From positions 1,049,501 through 1,113,500 of the forward strand of contig JAJGOT010000241.1 in assembly GCA_022457155.1 (NCBI GenBank): a stretch of 64,000 bases of DNA. The letters are read 5' to 3'. Below are positions 17,211 to 27,170 of the stretch, piece by piece. This DNA is from Cladopsammia gracilis. Its lineage: Eukaryota > Cnidaria > Anthozoa > Scleractinia > Dendrophylliidae. Position numbers and translations under genes: made by a program. Below the pieces are notes generated by a model. The model was given only the letters and a program-made list of their open reading frames with translations, was not told where the DNA came from and ran no database searches. Position 1 is the first letter of the stretch. Each line of letters starts with the position of its first letter.

Positions 17211-17432
17211 ATGATTGGAAAGAAAATGCCTTCAAATTCAAATGCGAAAAGAAAAACACTGAGTGAAAGTGACGACGAAATTGATTCCATTGACCTGCTG
17301 ATGGAAAGCTATGTGAATTTGGAAAAGTGGGTTGAAGAGATTGCCGCAGATATGAAAAAACAAACTGAATTGTTTGAGAAAATGATGACTGAATCAACTC
17401 ATTGCAAATTCTGCGGATCTGCACAAATCTGA
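17211..17432 (+). CDS. Small acidic helical protein, 73 aa
   Basis: The ATG at 17211 follows AGGAAAAAA; a second ATG at 17226 is possible. A basic start (GKKMPSNSNAKRK) leads into an acidic helix (ESDDEIDSIDLLMESYVNLE) and a C-terminal CKFC pair. The make-up resembles the 3264-3641 product. No family is recognised. It is supported only by composition and by lying in a gap between other genes. Confidence 0.45.
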   Translation: MIGKKMPSNSNAKRKTLSESDDEIDSIDLLMESYVNLEKWVEEIAADMKKQTELFEKMMTESTHCKFCGSAQI

Positions 17433-17502
17433 AAAAAGTTCTGCCTTTTCCAGAATTGAATTCTGGAAAAGATTTTCTCCCTGATCTCAACGAGATCCAA
17501 CT

Positions 17503-18123
17503 TCAATCTTCATCCTCATTCTTGTCCTCAAACTCATCGAATTCCGAGGCAGCTTCCACCTTTTCCTCCACCAAAACTTCGTCCACGATGCATGTGATGG
17601 CTTTCAGATTTCCGCAGAAAAGATGTTTGATTGAAAACACAACTTGCCCCCGGAGAGGAACGCCAATGAGTTCTTTTTGCCTCAGGATTGGGTTTTTCTT
17701 CCCATCGTCGCACAATTCCCAAAATCGACAAGAGAAATCCGTGTGCTTGAGTTTGGAAGGATAAATCTTGGCATAAATCTTTTCCTGCTCGGATTTGTCG
17801 ATTTTCACGAGAGTGAAATCTCCCTCCTGAAATCGAGCAAAAGACGGGGAAATCTCTTTGATTGCCTGCTTCTTTTTCATCGCAGCAGAGTTGAGATGCT
17901 TTTCCAAATCTTTGAAAAATTTGATGTTTTCTTCCGGAAGAGTGATTCCCAGAGAAAACGAGTCACCTTGATGAGCGAAAATCTTGAATTTGGTTTGGAG
18001 TTTCACTTTGAGCCATTTGTCATTGTGAAGGCATGGGAGGAGACAGAAAGAGATTTTTCCGGAAGATTTTTTCACGGGGTTGTCGAGAGAGCATTCAGAA
18101 ATTGTTATTTTCGCGGGATTCAT
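17503..18123 (-). CDS. Probable single-stranded DNA-binding protein, 206 aa
   Basis: The C-terminal core ELIGVPLRGQVVFSIKHLFC ... IVDEVLVEE followed by a very acidic tail (EFDEFEDKNEDED) has the shape of OB-fold SSBs with acidic tails (T7 gp2.5-like, known from some Polinton-like viruses). A broken homologue lies beside PolB in the older element (52027-52403, reading EIIGVPFDGC ... REVLVKE), so the family is conserved and replication-linked by position. The SSB role is inferred from tail, size and neighbours rather than a diagnostic motif. Confidence 0.6.
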   Translation of the reverse strand: MNPAKITISECSLDNPVKKSSGKISFCLLPCLHNDKWLKVKLQTKFKIFAHQGDSFSLGITLPEENIKFFKDLEKHLNSAAMKKKQAIKEISPSFARFQEGDFTLVKIDKSEQEKIYAKIYPSKLKHTDFSCRFWELCDDGKKNPILRQKELIGVPLRGQVVFSIKHLFCGNLKAITCIVDEVLVEEKVEAASEFDEFEDKNEDED

Positions 18124-18331
18124 TTTCTTGGGTGAGATAAAAATGTTTTTTTAAATCACGAAAAATCCACTCCGCAATAAATTCGCGATCCTCTTCCGAT
18201 CGGACTGGGAGAAAACCAGTGGCCATATCCACAGCTTTTTGAAAGCTTTTTTCCATTTCACACGCTTTTTCCCAGAATAGATCTTGTTTTTCTTCGTCTT
18301 GGGAAGGTCTGGATTTGTTTTTTCCTGACAT
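18095..18331 (-). CDS. Small charged helical protein, 78 aa
   Basis: The ATG at 18329-18331 lies just upstream of the SSB-like gene, whose start it overlaps by 29 bases. Sequence is helical and charged (FWEKACEMEKSFQKAVDMAT, EEDREFIAEWIFRDLKKHFY). No family is recognised. The tight overlap suggests translation from the same leftward transcript. Confidence 0.55.
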   Translation of the reverse strand: MSGKNKSRPSQDEEKQDLFWEKACEMEKSFQKAVDMATGFLPVRSEEDREFIAEWIFRDLKKHFYLTQENESRENNNF

Positions 18332-18355
18332 TTTTTTCTCCGAAAAATAAAAAAT

Positions 18356-18799
18356 TTAAAACGTGAATTTTTCATCCGCAGCCTTCACTCTCATGAGATT
18401 CAGGAATTTCTCCAGTCTGGGAGAAACCCAAGTGACTTCGTGCGATTTTTCCCTTGAATCCAGAAAATGAGTTTTTTTCTTGCAGAGTTGATTGAAAAAA
18501 ACTGTGCGTGATAACCCAAATCGTTCCCGAATTTCCTCTGCGGTGAAAAAATCTTCCCCATCAATCTGGATGAATGGTGAGTCTTCTTCCTCCTGAATCC
18601 AGAACACTTTTTGATCGGTTCTTCTGGTGTATTTGCTTTTGCCCGATTTGAGAACTCGCAAAATCGTTTTGGAGGGAAGCCCCGTTTTTTCGCTGGCTTC
18701 TTTGAATGTGAAAAAAGTTTGCTTTTCTTTTCCTTCCCCTCCGGGGTTCGCGGGGGTCGCTTCGCTCCCTTCGCTCACTTCCTGAATTGAAAACTTCAT
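18356..18799 (-). CDS. TRRTD-module (helix-turn-helix/NUMOD1-like) protein, 147 aa
   Basis: The ATG at 18797-18799 lies in CATTTTAAATG, a palindrome-like site also giving the PolB ATG on the other strand. Residues about 30-68 (FFTFKEASEKTGLPSKTILR ... YTRRTDQKVFWI) match the module of the 14004 and 14671 genes. A second, looser helix-turn-helix (FFTAEEIRERFGLSRTVFFN) follows. The N-terminal linker VSEGSEATPANPGGEG is encoded by a GCTTCGCTC micro-repeat. Being divergent from PolB, it could regulate the replication genes. Confidence 0.7.
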   Translation of the reverse strand: MKFSIQEVSEGSEATPANPGGEGKEKQTFFTFKEASEKTGLPSKTILRVLKSGKSKYTRRTDQKVFWIQEEEDSPFIQIDGEDFFTAEEIRERFGLSRTVFFNQLCKKKTHFLDSREKSHEVTWVSPRLEKFLNLMRVKAADEKFTF

Positions 18800-18807
18800 T
18801 TTAAATG
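18797..18807. promoter_or_regulatory. Shared start site CATTTTAAATG for divergent genes
   Basis: CAT at 18797-18799 is the start codon of the leftward TRRTD gene and ATG at 18805-18807 that of PolB. The same 11-mer (either strand) occurs at the pX start (7371-7381) and the fiber start (11632-11642). Confidence 0.6.
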
Positions 18808-21800
18808 GGGAAAAATATTTTTTCTCCATTAAAAATGTCTTTAGCTGCATGGCAATCATTTGCGCGAACGACAAACTTGCGAGGATGGTCGCGATTGAAA
18901 AAAGATGAACTGGTGAAGTTTTTAGTTGAAAATCTTTGGCAAGGAGGGGGAAAAAATCAGCCAAAAACTCGAAAAAGACGAGCCAACCTAGATGACAAAA
19001 ATCCAGAAATTGATGTGCCTTTTTTGATTCCGGAAAGAAGAATTGTTCCCCCCAGAGTCATTCCCAGAGCGATTGAAGAAAATGTAGATACGGTTATCGA
19101 TTGGACAAATTGGTTGGAAAGTGTGGATGACGCGGATGTTCGGAGAAGAGCCAATCCCGCGGTGGAAAGATTGAAAAAGCAAATCGCTGAATTGTGGAAA
19201 CAAAGGTTGGTCGTGGAAGAAGGGCAATCCGCTTTGCGAGGATTCGCGAGACAATTTTTTATTCAAGGAGATGATTCCATTTCTCCCCAAGATTTTTTCC
19301 GGAAAGCAAGATGGTTGGTTCTCAGGCTCCTGCGAGAAAATCCACAAACAAGAGTGAAATGCGTTTTGAATGTGGAAATGTCCCAAACAAATTTGGCTTC
19401 TGGGGAGGAAGTGATTGAAAATCCATTTTTCCATTCCCGGCAGAAAAGGAATTTGGGGAACAACCCAGAGATTCTGGATGAAATGGAAAGAGAAATGATT
19501 GAGAATCTGGAAAACTTCAATCGCAGGGGATCCAATTGGATGTTTGAAAGAGTTTTGCGTTTGGAAATTCATTTTGTGCGCTGGAACCCCCTGCGAGGAT
19601 CTGGGTGGATTGAACTGCCTGCTGATTTGGCAAACAAGAAAGCCGTGATCAACATGCAAAATGAAGACGAGATGTGTTTTAAATGGTGCTTGGGCAGAGC
19701 CGCAAATATGGTCAAGGTTCATCCGGAAAGAATCACACCGACTTTGCGAGAACAAACAGAAGAGATGAATTGGGATGGTTGCGAATTTCCCATGGCCGTG
19801 GAAAAAATCAAGTTTTTTGAGGCCAGAAATCCTGACATTTCAGTGAACGTTTTTGGCTGGAATGGATTTGTTTTTCCCCTGAGAATCACCAAGGAAGAAA
19901 GGGGACTTCATGTGGATTTGATTCTGCTGACAGAAGAATTCAAAACGCACTTCTGTCTGGTGAAAAATTTCTCCCGCTTGGCAAGCTCTCAAGTTTCGCG
20001 AAATGGGCATGAAAGATTTTTCTGCAAAAGATGCCTCAATTCATTTCCCAGAGTGGAAAGTCTGGAGAAACACAAAACCATTTGCGGAGATTTTGAAGCC
20101 GCGAGAATTGAACTTCCAGGAGGAACTTGTTCCTTCAAAAACTTCCCAAAAATGATGCATCTGCCTGTTGTTGGATATGCAGATTTTGAGTCAATTTTGA
20201 AACCGCTGGGGGGAACTCAAAAAACCCACGAGCATATTCCCTGCGGATTTGCGTTTCATCTCGTTTCCCCGTTTTTGCAAATGGAGCCTGTGTTGAAAAG
20301 AGCTGCAAATGAAAATGAAGAACTTCCCAAAGAGTTTATTCGGGAATTGATTTCCCGAGTGAGAGAAGCTCACTTGAATTTGCCGAAAAAGGAAATGATT
20401 CCCCTGACCAACCAAGAATGGAAATCATTTCGAGAAGCGGAAGTGTGCTGGCTGTGTCGAGAAGAATTTGGAGAAAAAAGTCTGTCCAAGGTGAGGGATC
20501 ACTGCCACTTCTCAGGAAAATTCAGGGGAGCAGCGCATCAATCTTGCAACCTGAAGTTTCAAAGGCCAAAATTCACCCCTGTGTTTTTTCACAATCTAGC
20601 AAACTATGACGCTCATCTTTTTGTGCGAGCTTTGGGGACAATGGATGAAGTTTTGAGCGTGACATGCATTCCCAACAACGAGGAGAAATATATTTCCTTT
20701 TCCCTGAAATTCGAGTTGAAAAAAGAATGGAATGAGGAGAAAGGGAAAGAATTTTCAGTGAAACATGAAATTCGATTTCTGGATTCCTTCAAATTCACGC
20801 TGGCAGGATTGGAATCGCTGGCAAAAAATCTCCCCAAAGAAGAATTGAAAGAAATCACCAGATTTTTTGGTGAGAAAAGCGATTTGATGCGGCGAAAAGG
20901 AGTCTTCCCCTATGAATTCATGGATGGGTTTGATAAGTTTGAGAAACAACTGCCAAAGAAAGCCGCTTTTTTCTCCAGATTGAATCAGGAAAAAGTCTCA
21001 AATGAAGATTTTGCCCATGCCCAGCGAGTCTGGGAAGAATTTGAAGTGAAAAATATGGGCGAATTTCACGATCTTTATCTGAAAACGGATGTGCTGCTGC
21101 TTGCAGATGTCATGGAAAGTTTCAGAAAACTTTGCGAAGAAAACTATGAACTGGATCCCGCGCACTATTTTACCACCCCTGGGTTGGCTTGGGATGCAAT
21201 GCTGAAAGTGACCGGAGTGAAGTTGGAACTTCTAGATGATGTGGAACAGTTGTTGATGTTTGAAAAAGGAGTCAGGGGAGGAAACGCAAATGCATTCAAG
21301 CGATTTGCGAAAGCAAACAACCAATATATGAAAAATTTCAATCCAAAAGATCCATCTCGTTTCCTGGTTTATTTGGACGCAAACAACCTTTATGGATGGG
21401 CCATGTCGCAGCCTCTTCCAGTTGGGAAATTCCAATGGATGAGCGAAGAAGATTTGCAAAACTGGGAAAAGTTTGTGAAAGAAGAAGGTCAAGGTTGCAT
21501 TCTGGAAGTTGATCTCATTTATCCCCCAGAATTGCATGACGAGCATAATGATTTTCCCCTGGCTCCGGAAAAACTGGCGCTGGGTGGGATTGAAAAACTC
21601 ACGCAAAATCTGAGGGACAAAGAAGGCATGGTTTTGCACGGTCGCAATCTGGCGTTTTATCTTTCCCAGGGAATGAAGTTGAAAAAGATCAGGCGAGGAA
21701 TCAAATTTGAAGAAGCAAATTTCATGAAATGTTATATTGACAAAAACACTGCCCTGAGATCCAAGGGAAAAACGAAATTTGAAAAAGATTTCTTCAAACT

Positions 21801-22638
21801 CATGAACAACTCAGTCTTTGGGAAAACCATGGAAAATCTGAGAAATCGAGTCACGATTGAACTGGTGAAAGATGCGGAAAGGGCAGAAAAGCTGGTGAAT
21901 AAATGCAACTTCGCCGATGTGAAAATTTTCGATGAGTTTCTGATTGCAGTCAAGATGAGGAAAACGCGAGTGGTCATGTCAAAACCCATCTTTGTTGGGA
22001 TGTCAATCTTGGATTTGTCCAAACTTTTGATGTATGATTTTCACTATGAATATGTGAAGAAAAAGTGGGAAAATGTTTCTCTCCTGTATACCGACACAGA
22101 TTCTTTGGTGCTGGAAATTGAAACGGAAGATTTCTTTGCTGACATTGCGGGGGATGTGGCAGAATGGTTTGACACAAATGATTTTTCTCTAGAGCATCCA
22201 GCAGTGTTGAATGGAATGCCAATCGTGCCGGGGAACAAGAAAAAGATTGGGTTGATGAAAGATGAATGTGAAGGTGCCATTTTGACAGAATTTGTCGCCC
22301 TGAGACCGAAACTGTATTCTCTCCTGATTGAGGAGAATGCAGAAACCACGGAGGAACGAAAGGCAAAAGGAGTGAAAAAATGCATGATCAGGAAAAGTTT
22401 GAGGCATGAAAATTTTGTGAAATGTTTGAAGACAAAACAAAAGCAACTCAGGAGGCAAACTATTTTTCGCAGCAGAGGGCATCATTTGTTTACGGAAAAT
22501 ATGACCAAAATTGCGTTGAGTGCAGAAGATGACAAAAGAGTGATTTTAGGCAATGCAATTGACACGCTGGCTTTGGGGCATTGGAGACTGGGAGAAATAT
22601 TCTCCCCAAATGAGCGTGAGATTTTGGAAAATGGCTGA
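18805..22638 (+). CDS. polB: Protein-primed-type family B DNA polymerase
   Basis: 1277 aa, intact, replicates the linear genome. An N-terminal SAP-like segment (LRGWSRLKKDELVKFLVENL) supports M11 at 18835 as an alternative start. Exonuclease motifs: YADFES (Asp460), NLANYDAH (Asp602), YLKTDVLL (Asp762). Polymerase motifs: YLDANNLYGW (Asp858), KLMNNSVFGK (998-1007), YTDTDS (1095-1100). A Cys/His insert (CWLCREEF, then RDHCHFSGKFRGAAHQSCN) is typical of Polinton polymerases. All catalytic residues are present. The gene ends just before the right inner TIR palindrome. A broken relative is at about 52857-55200. Confidence 0.97.
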   Translation: MGKNIFSPLKMSLAAWQSFARTTNLRGWSRLKKDELVKFLVENLWQGGGKNQPKTRKRRANLDDKNPEIDVPFLIPERRIVPPRVIPRAIEENVDTVIDWTNWLESVDDADVRRRANPAVERLKKQIAELWKQRLVVEEGQSALRGFARQFFIQGDDSISPQDFFRKARWLVLRLLRENPQTRVKCVLNVEMSQTNLASGEEVIENPFFHSRQKRNLGNNPEILDEMEREMIENLENFNRRGSNWMFERVLRLEIHFVRWNPLRGSGWIELPADLANKKAVINMQNEDEMCFKWCLGRAANMVKVHPERITPTLREQTEEMNWDGCEFPMAVEKIKFFEARNPDISVNVFGWNGFVFPLRITKEERGLHVDLILLTEEFKTHFCLVKNFSRLASSQVSRNGHERFFCKRCLNSFPRVESLEKHKTICGDFEAARIELPGGTCSFKNFPKMMHLPVVGYADFESILKPLGGTQKTHEHIPCGFAFHLVSPFLQMEPVLKRAANENEELPKEFIRELISRVREAHLNLPKKEMIPLTNQEWKSFREAEVCWLCREEFGEKSLSKVRDHCHFSGKFRGAAHQSCNLKFQRPKFTPVFFHNLANYDAHLFVRALGTMDEVLSVTCIPNNEEKYISFSLKFELKKEWNEEKGKEFSVKHEIRFLDSFKFTLAGLESLAKNLPKEELKEITRFFGEKSDLMRRKGVFPYEFMDGFDKFEKQLPKKAAFFSRLNQEKVSNEDFAHAQRVWEEFEVKNMGEFHDLYLKTDVLLLADVMESFRKLCEENYELDPAHYFTTPGLAWDAMLKVTGVKLELLDDVEQLLMFEKGVRGGNANAFKRFAKANNQYMKNFNPKDPSRFLVYLDANNLYGWAMSQPLPVGKFQWMSEEDLQNWEKFVKEEGQGCILEVDLIYPPELHDEHNDFPLAPEKLALGGIEKLTQNLRDKEGMVLHGRNLAFYLSQGMKLKKIRRGIKFEEANFMKCYIDKNTALRSKGKTKFEKDFFKLMNNSVFGKTMENLRNRVTIELVKDAERAEKLVNKCNFADVKIFDEFLIAVKMRKTRVVMSKPIFVGMSILDLSKLLMYDFHYEYVKKKWENVSLLYTDTDSLVLEIETEDFFADIAGDVAEWFDTNDFSLEHPAVLNGMPIVPGNKKKIGLMKDECEGAILTEFVALRPKLYSLLIEENAETTEERKAKGVKKCMIRKSLRHENFVKCLKTKQKQLRRQTIFRSRGHHLFTENMTKIALSAEDDKRVILGNAIDTLALGHWRLGEIFSPNEREILENG

Positions 22639-22664
22639 TTTTTTTGTGCGGAAATTCAGCGGAG

Positions 22665-22694
22665 AAATCTTGAAATTGGCCAATTTCAAGATTT
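22665..22694. repeat. 30-bp perfect palindrome inside right TIR
   Basis: Identical to 2620-2649. The flanking GTCTTGTGGTCATTTTAGCT (about 22696-22715) is the inverted counterpart of the left inner repeat, with a few mismatches. Confidence 0.85.
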
Positions 22695-22716
22695 TGTCTT
22701 GTGGTCATTTTAGCTC

Positions 22717-22993
22717 AGTAGGTGGTAAAAGAGAGTTCTGAGACACCCTCAAATTCCCCTGAATTTCACACAAATATTTCAGACCCAACAAATCTCAAAA
22801 ATTCAACAATTTCTGTCAGTTTTCACACAACTCACAAATTTGTCAAATCTGCTCAAACTCATCAGAATTACGTGGTATCTGTTGATTTGGGCTGATGAAA
22901 AATAATTTGTTATTTGTTGAAATCTGCAGGAAATATTTGTGTGAAATTCAGGGGAATTTGAGGGTGTCTCAGAACTCTCTTTTACCACCTACT
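22717..22993. repeat. Right terminal foldback, same orientation as left
   Basis: Identical base for base to 2320-2596, including the 149-base loop, and in the same orientation. In a normal terminal inverted repeat it should be reversed; only the 64-bp arms satisfy that symmetry. Confidence 0.9.
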
Positions 22994-22999
22994 ATTAAA
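22994..22999. repeat. Right target-site duplication ATTAAA
   Basis: Exact copy of 2314-2319. It is followed by GGCACCCAACTTTTTCAATT, which resumes the interrupted host repeat. Confidence 0.9.
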
Positions 23000-24974
23000 G
23001 GCACCCAACTTTTTCAATTGTTCTTTTTTTTTATTTTGTAAAGATGCTGTTGTAGCGCACCTTAAGAATAAGTCTTCTTAAAATACGTACATGAAAACAT
23101 CACATGATGCAAATCAGCCAATAGAAATTTATGTTCACGAAATGGGCGTACTTTTATTTTAGTAGCCATTTGTGTTTACTTTTCATTATTATTATTCTTT
23201 TTTTTTTTGCAAAAGGAGGAGAACTTGTGCCCCTTTGCTAACAAGTTTTCTGTATAGCATTGGGGGATCTGCTCTTATTAGTGCTCCACTTTTTCAAGAC
23301 GAAAACGCAGAAGTGTCGGAGAGCGATGGTGTGGGTCGTGTGGTAATGTCAGTTGGTGTTTGGGTAAAGGGTGGTGATTATGTTGATATGAATTCTGTGA
23401 TCGAGTTTTTTTTTGTGTTGACGCTGGCTTTCTAGTGATCTTGATGAATAGACTCAGTCTTGATGAATGGACTAGAATGTCAGTTGTAGGATGTCTTGTT
23501 TCTCTGGTTTTACAACAAACCATGAAGACAAATGAAATGGTAGAGTGTTTTTTTTTGTTTGTGTTTGTTTGTGGTAAGTATCAGTCTGTTGTTTTAATTT
23601 ATTTTGATGTGAAAATGGCGGGAAAATGGTGATCGTGTGGTCATTTTTCGTTGACGTTTGCTATGGGCGCAGTTCTAGTAATTGGTTTTGAATGGAATAG
23701 GTAGTAATTTTGACAGAGCATGTGGGTGATGGAATGGTAGTGAAGATCATGTAATGAGAAAGGGTCAGTTTTCTACACTTGCGATATTGTACTCAGTCAC
23801 TTGTCTTGCTAAAAAAATAAATGGGAACTGGTACTGGGTTTTGAAGTGTGGGTTGCTGTCACTGCTATGGGACTGGGTAGCAAAAGACTGTCATGCAGTT
23901 CTTGTCCGCTACCTGTGATGAGGGGGACTAGGGCGATTTGCTTCCACGATTATGAGCTTTTTGAAAAGTGTGCTAGGTAAAGTATTTTTAATTCAAAAAA
24001 CGGAAATGGCGTTTTTGAGTGTTCTAGTTTGAAAATTTCGTGGGGGACATGCTGGCAGACCGCCGTAGGTAGTTTGCGTTTTCGGCGCAACTGTCTGCTA
24101 TAAAGGTTGGATCCTGAAAATTAAAATGTTGTAAAGACAAAAGTAAAATAGCTGGGCCTACTGTGACTGTTTATTAATAGCAGGAAAGACATTGACGCTG
24201 TTATGTTCATTGTCGACAGATAATTTTAGATCCTGTCATGTTCGGTATTTCAGAGAGAAAAGTTAGAGAAATTGAAAGCTTTCGTATATAAAAAGGTACA
24301 TGGTAATTGCGTTCGTCTGCGAACGCGATCTTAATTTCGTTTTGAATGTCTTCTATCGTGTGTTGGGTATCCTGTGCAATTTACTAGCGGAAAAAATCGA
24401 GATTTTTTGTCATGCTTGGACATCCCATTAGCCCCTCCCCCCCCCCCCCCCGAAGATGCTTTTGTGTTTTTCAGGGGTAAATTCACGGGCGGGAACTGGT
24501 ATCTACTTTGGCCTCGCTTGCTGCCGATCGGAGAAGGACGCTTTCATATATGCAGCGCATAAAAGCAACTGTACGCTTTTCAATGGCTGGAAAAAAGTTG
24601 AGAATTGACCGATTTTTATCAGATAGCAAGTGAAATGGAGCCTGGAAAGTCATCCACAGACATTTCAGGGTCTGTTTATGAAGGCTGTCGATCCGCGTCG
24701 ATCTCTACACAGTTCATGGGTCTCTGTAATACGGCAAGTGAAATAACGGTTGGCTGCGATTTTTTTTCCTTTTTAGATCCAACAATTCTTCCTCGTAACT
24801 TATGCGCGCATGGTTTTGCTCGCTGTTGTTGACCGTTATTGCTGTTTTCAAGTATTAAAAATATAGAGGGCTGCATCACGGTGTTCCTTTGTTTGGTTAT
24901 CTTATGATTTCTATGTTACTAAATAACATTCGATTTCTTAATGATTTTGTTTAGTTTTATTATAGATCGTGTAT

Positions 24975-25010
24975 GGCCCGGTTCAAACGTCGAACTTCAC
25001 ATGTGCCGAA
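24975..25010 (+). repeat. Solitary PIF/Harbinger-like MITE end
   Basis: GGCCCGGTTCAAACGTCGAA followed by CTTCACATGTGCCGAA matches the terminus of the MITE at 58265-58978. No partner end is seen nearby. Confidence 0.65.
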
Positions 25011-25874
25011 ACTTGCTGCTTTTGGGAAATATTCAATGATGTATGTAAATGTAAACAAAAAGTTACGCAAATGTCACGCTGTTTCTTCCTTGTCACAGCA
25101 AAATGTTCGCGAGTTACTTGCATTCTCAAGTGGCAGTGAAGAAAAACATTTAGCATGGTGTGAATCGACATCTATACTGCTTCTTTCAATTCAGCTTTTA
25201 ACGAACATGTCGAACGTACTCTTAATCTCTGATTATTACTAGAATTAATGGCTGAAAGAACACATGAAATGCGAGACAAAAAAGGACGCTAAAATGAGGT
25301 TAAAATCAACGGTGCGCAACAGTATGGGATTGCGCGAGTGACGGAGTTGACGTTAGTCCATTGGACTGTGCATGTGAAAGGTTTTCAAAGTCAGTCTATA
25401 CTAAAATGTTCGTTGCATAGGGCTAAATGTACCAAATCTGGAGCAGTTTGAAGGATGGTCTTGGAGATTCGAAGATAGTATTTTTGTTGGGCGTACGTGT
25501 GTTGCAAGACAGGCGGATTTCTACCCGTTCTTTCACGGCTTATTGTGAAAAATAGTCGCGCGGGATATCGAAGAATTATAGATATTGTTCTAAGATTTGC
25601 TATCAAAGTTTTAATAAACAGTTTTTGTAAGTTTAATGAATGAAATCAATGGTTTTGAAGGTGAAATTTCGTGGTATCTCATTATATAATTTAATAATCT
25701 TGGTTCAAACAGGTCACTGCTGGCTATTTCACAACTGACAGGATTCGCGGTTTCATGTGGTTCGTAAGGGCCACTTGTGATAGGAGTGTTTGCTACATAA
25801 GACATTGTAAGAACGCGTTTCGATTTTTCAACAATTTCATGTAAAATTGTATCGCTTGAAATCCCTTTTGTTGC

Positions 25875-25879
<5 letters not shown>

Positions 25880-25921
<42 letters not shown>
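25880..25921. repeat. (TA)n microsatellite
   Basis: About 42 bases of pure alternating TA. Confidence 0.95.
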
Positions 25922-25924
<3 letters not shown>

Positions 25925-26701
25925 AGTAGACCTCTAGCTCTGAGGTCGTTGGTGCGCGTAGAAATTCGTAGCGAAGAGCACATATAGGGTCATATAGAAC
26001 AGTGTACAACATTCCGCGATCACCGAAAACAATTCGTGATCGCGGCACATTGTTTCCATGTAAGTATAATTACTTGGTAACTGCTGTAAGGCAAATTGGT
26101 AGTTGCAGTAGGATATACTGTGCGGTTGTTGTAGAGTCGAATGGCTAGCCTGCAGAACAGGCTTTATTTTTTTATGCGTTTCAGACGAGCGCTAAGCGGG
26201 TGGCCACCGGAAAGCGGAAGGGGATCTGAGGAAAGTGGTTTTAATGATAAGATTTGACAGTGATTTGCGTTTAAAAACACAGGTGCTGTAGTGATATGAT
26301 GGCTGATAATATGCGGTGAATTTGGCTTTCCACTGTTCGTCGTTTGGTGTGAATAAAATTGTTAGTTGTTAGATCGGTAGATGATTTTTGTCGCAATGGT
26401 AAGTCTTCAATTGTCTTTAAAGTCTATATAATATTGGTTAGTTGGATACTTAAGGATTAGAAAACAGGTGTCGTGTGCGTCGTGCCTTCCACGAGCCATT
26501 GTAGTCCAAGTGTATCTGTTGCCTACTGTGTAGGGAGGGGGGGGGGAAGTATAAGGGTGAAGTAAGAAAGATTTGATTTTTAGAACAGAATGGCCTGTTA
26601 CAGAGATGTTCGTTTAGACTACGAGCAGTTTGTTTTCTTTCAGTGGTAAACTACATAGAGTGTAAAAGTGGCAATTTATTTTATTTAATTTTGTGGTCAT
26701 G

Positions 26702-27170
26702 TTATTGGAGGGGGAGATTGGGGGGCTCTGAATCGCCGCAACACCGCCAAAATAAATTACGGAACACCGCATCACCGCAAGAAAAGTCGACGAAACACCG
26801 TCACCGCAATATATCTTTTTGTCAAGTTACCATGAAAAAAGCTTAGGATTGGCGACCAGCAGAGTATTTAAGATTAACTAGACAGTATTGTACTGTTTTT
26901 TGTTACAAATTTAACATAATGGTACGTGCTTTTCAAAAATAAGTACGGAGTAAATAACATATAGAGGCTAAATTTAGAGTCAAACAGGAAACGGCGACGC
27001 CGCAGATAATTTTGTTGCACCGAACACCGCAGACTGTAAAGTGTAAACATCGCACACCGTAGGGTTTGAGATCACCGCAACACCGCAAGCTGGGATTTTA
27101 TTCACCGCAACACCGCATAAAAAAATGAGCAACACCGTAACACCGCAAATCTCCAATGTCCCCCTCTTAT
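26702..27170. mobile_element. Candidate non-autonomous DNA transposon with CACCGCAA subterminal repeats
   Basis: GGAGGGGGAGATTGG near the left end mirrors CTCCAATGTCCCCCTC at the right, and both lie against TTAT (26702-26705 and 27167-27170). Inside both ends, clustered ACACCGCAA-type repeats occur in one orientation. Subterminal repeat clusters are typical of transposase-binding regions. Superfamily not assignable. Confidence 0.45.

Larger units (their letters stand above)
2320..22993. mobile_element. Complete integrated adintovirus (Maverick/Polinton class), 20,674 bp
   Basis: The element is bounded by AGTAGG...CCTACT ends (5'-AG start as in Polintons) and a 6-bp ATTAAA duplication. It encodes the diagnostic set: protein-primed-type PolB, retroviral-like integrase with chromodomain, FtsK/A32-type packaging ATPase, adenain-like protease, double-jelly-roll hexon, penton, and a PLA2-domain protein. 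The PolB and PLA2/pX-like genes point to the adintovirus group of animal Polinton-like viruses. The two 277-bp termini are identical, which suggests recent insertion. However, three genes carry breaks (integrase stop codon, frameshifts in the PLA2 and pX genes), so this copy is probably a recently inactivated provirus, unless those are sequencing errors or programmed events. Confidence 0.95.
23000..26701. other. Host intergenic sequence, no gene recognised
   Basis: AT-rich host DNA with poly-C (about 24436-24450), a TA microsatellite (about 25880-25921) and a solitary Harbinger-MITE end at 24975-25010. Short open frames lack recognisable motifs. Confidence 0.55.
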
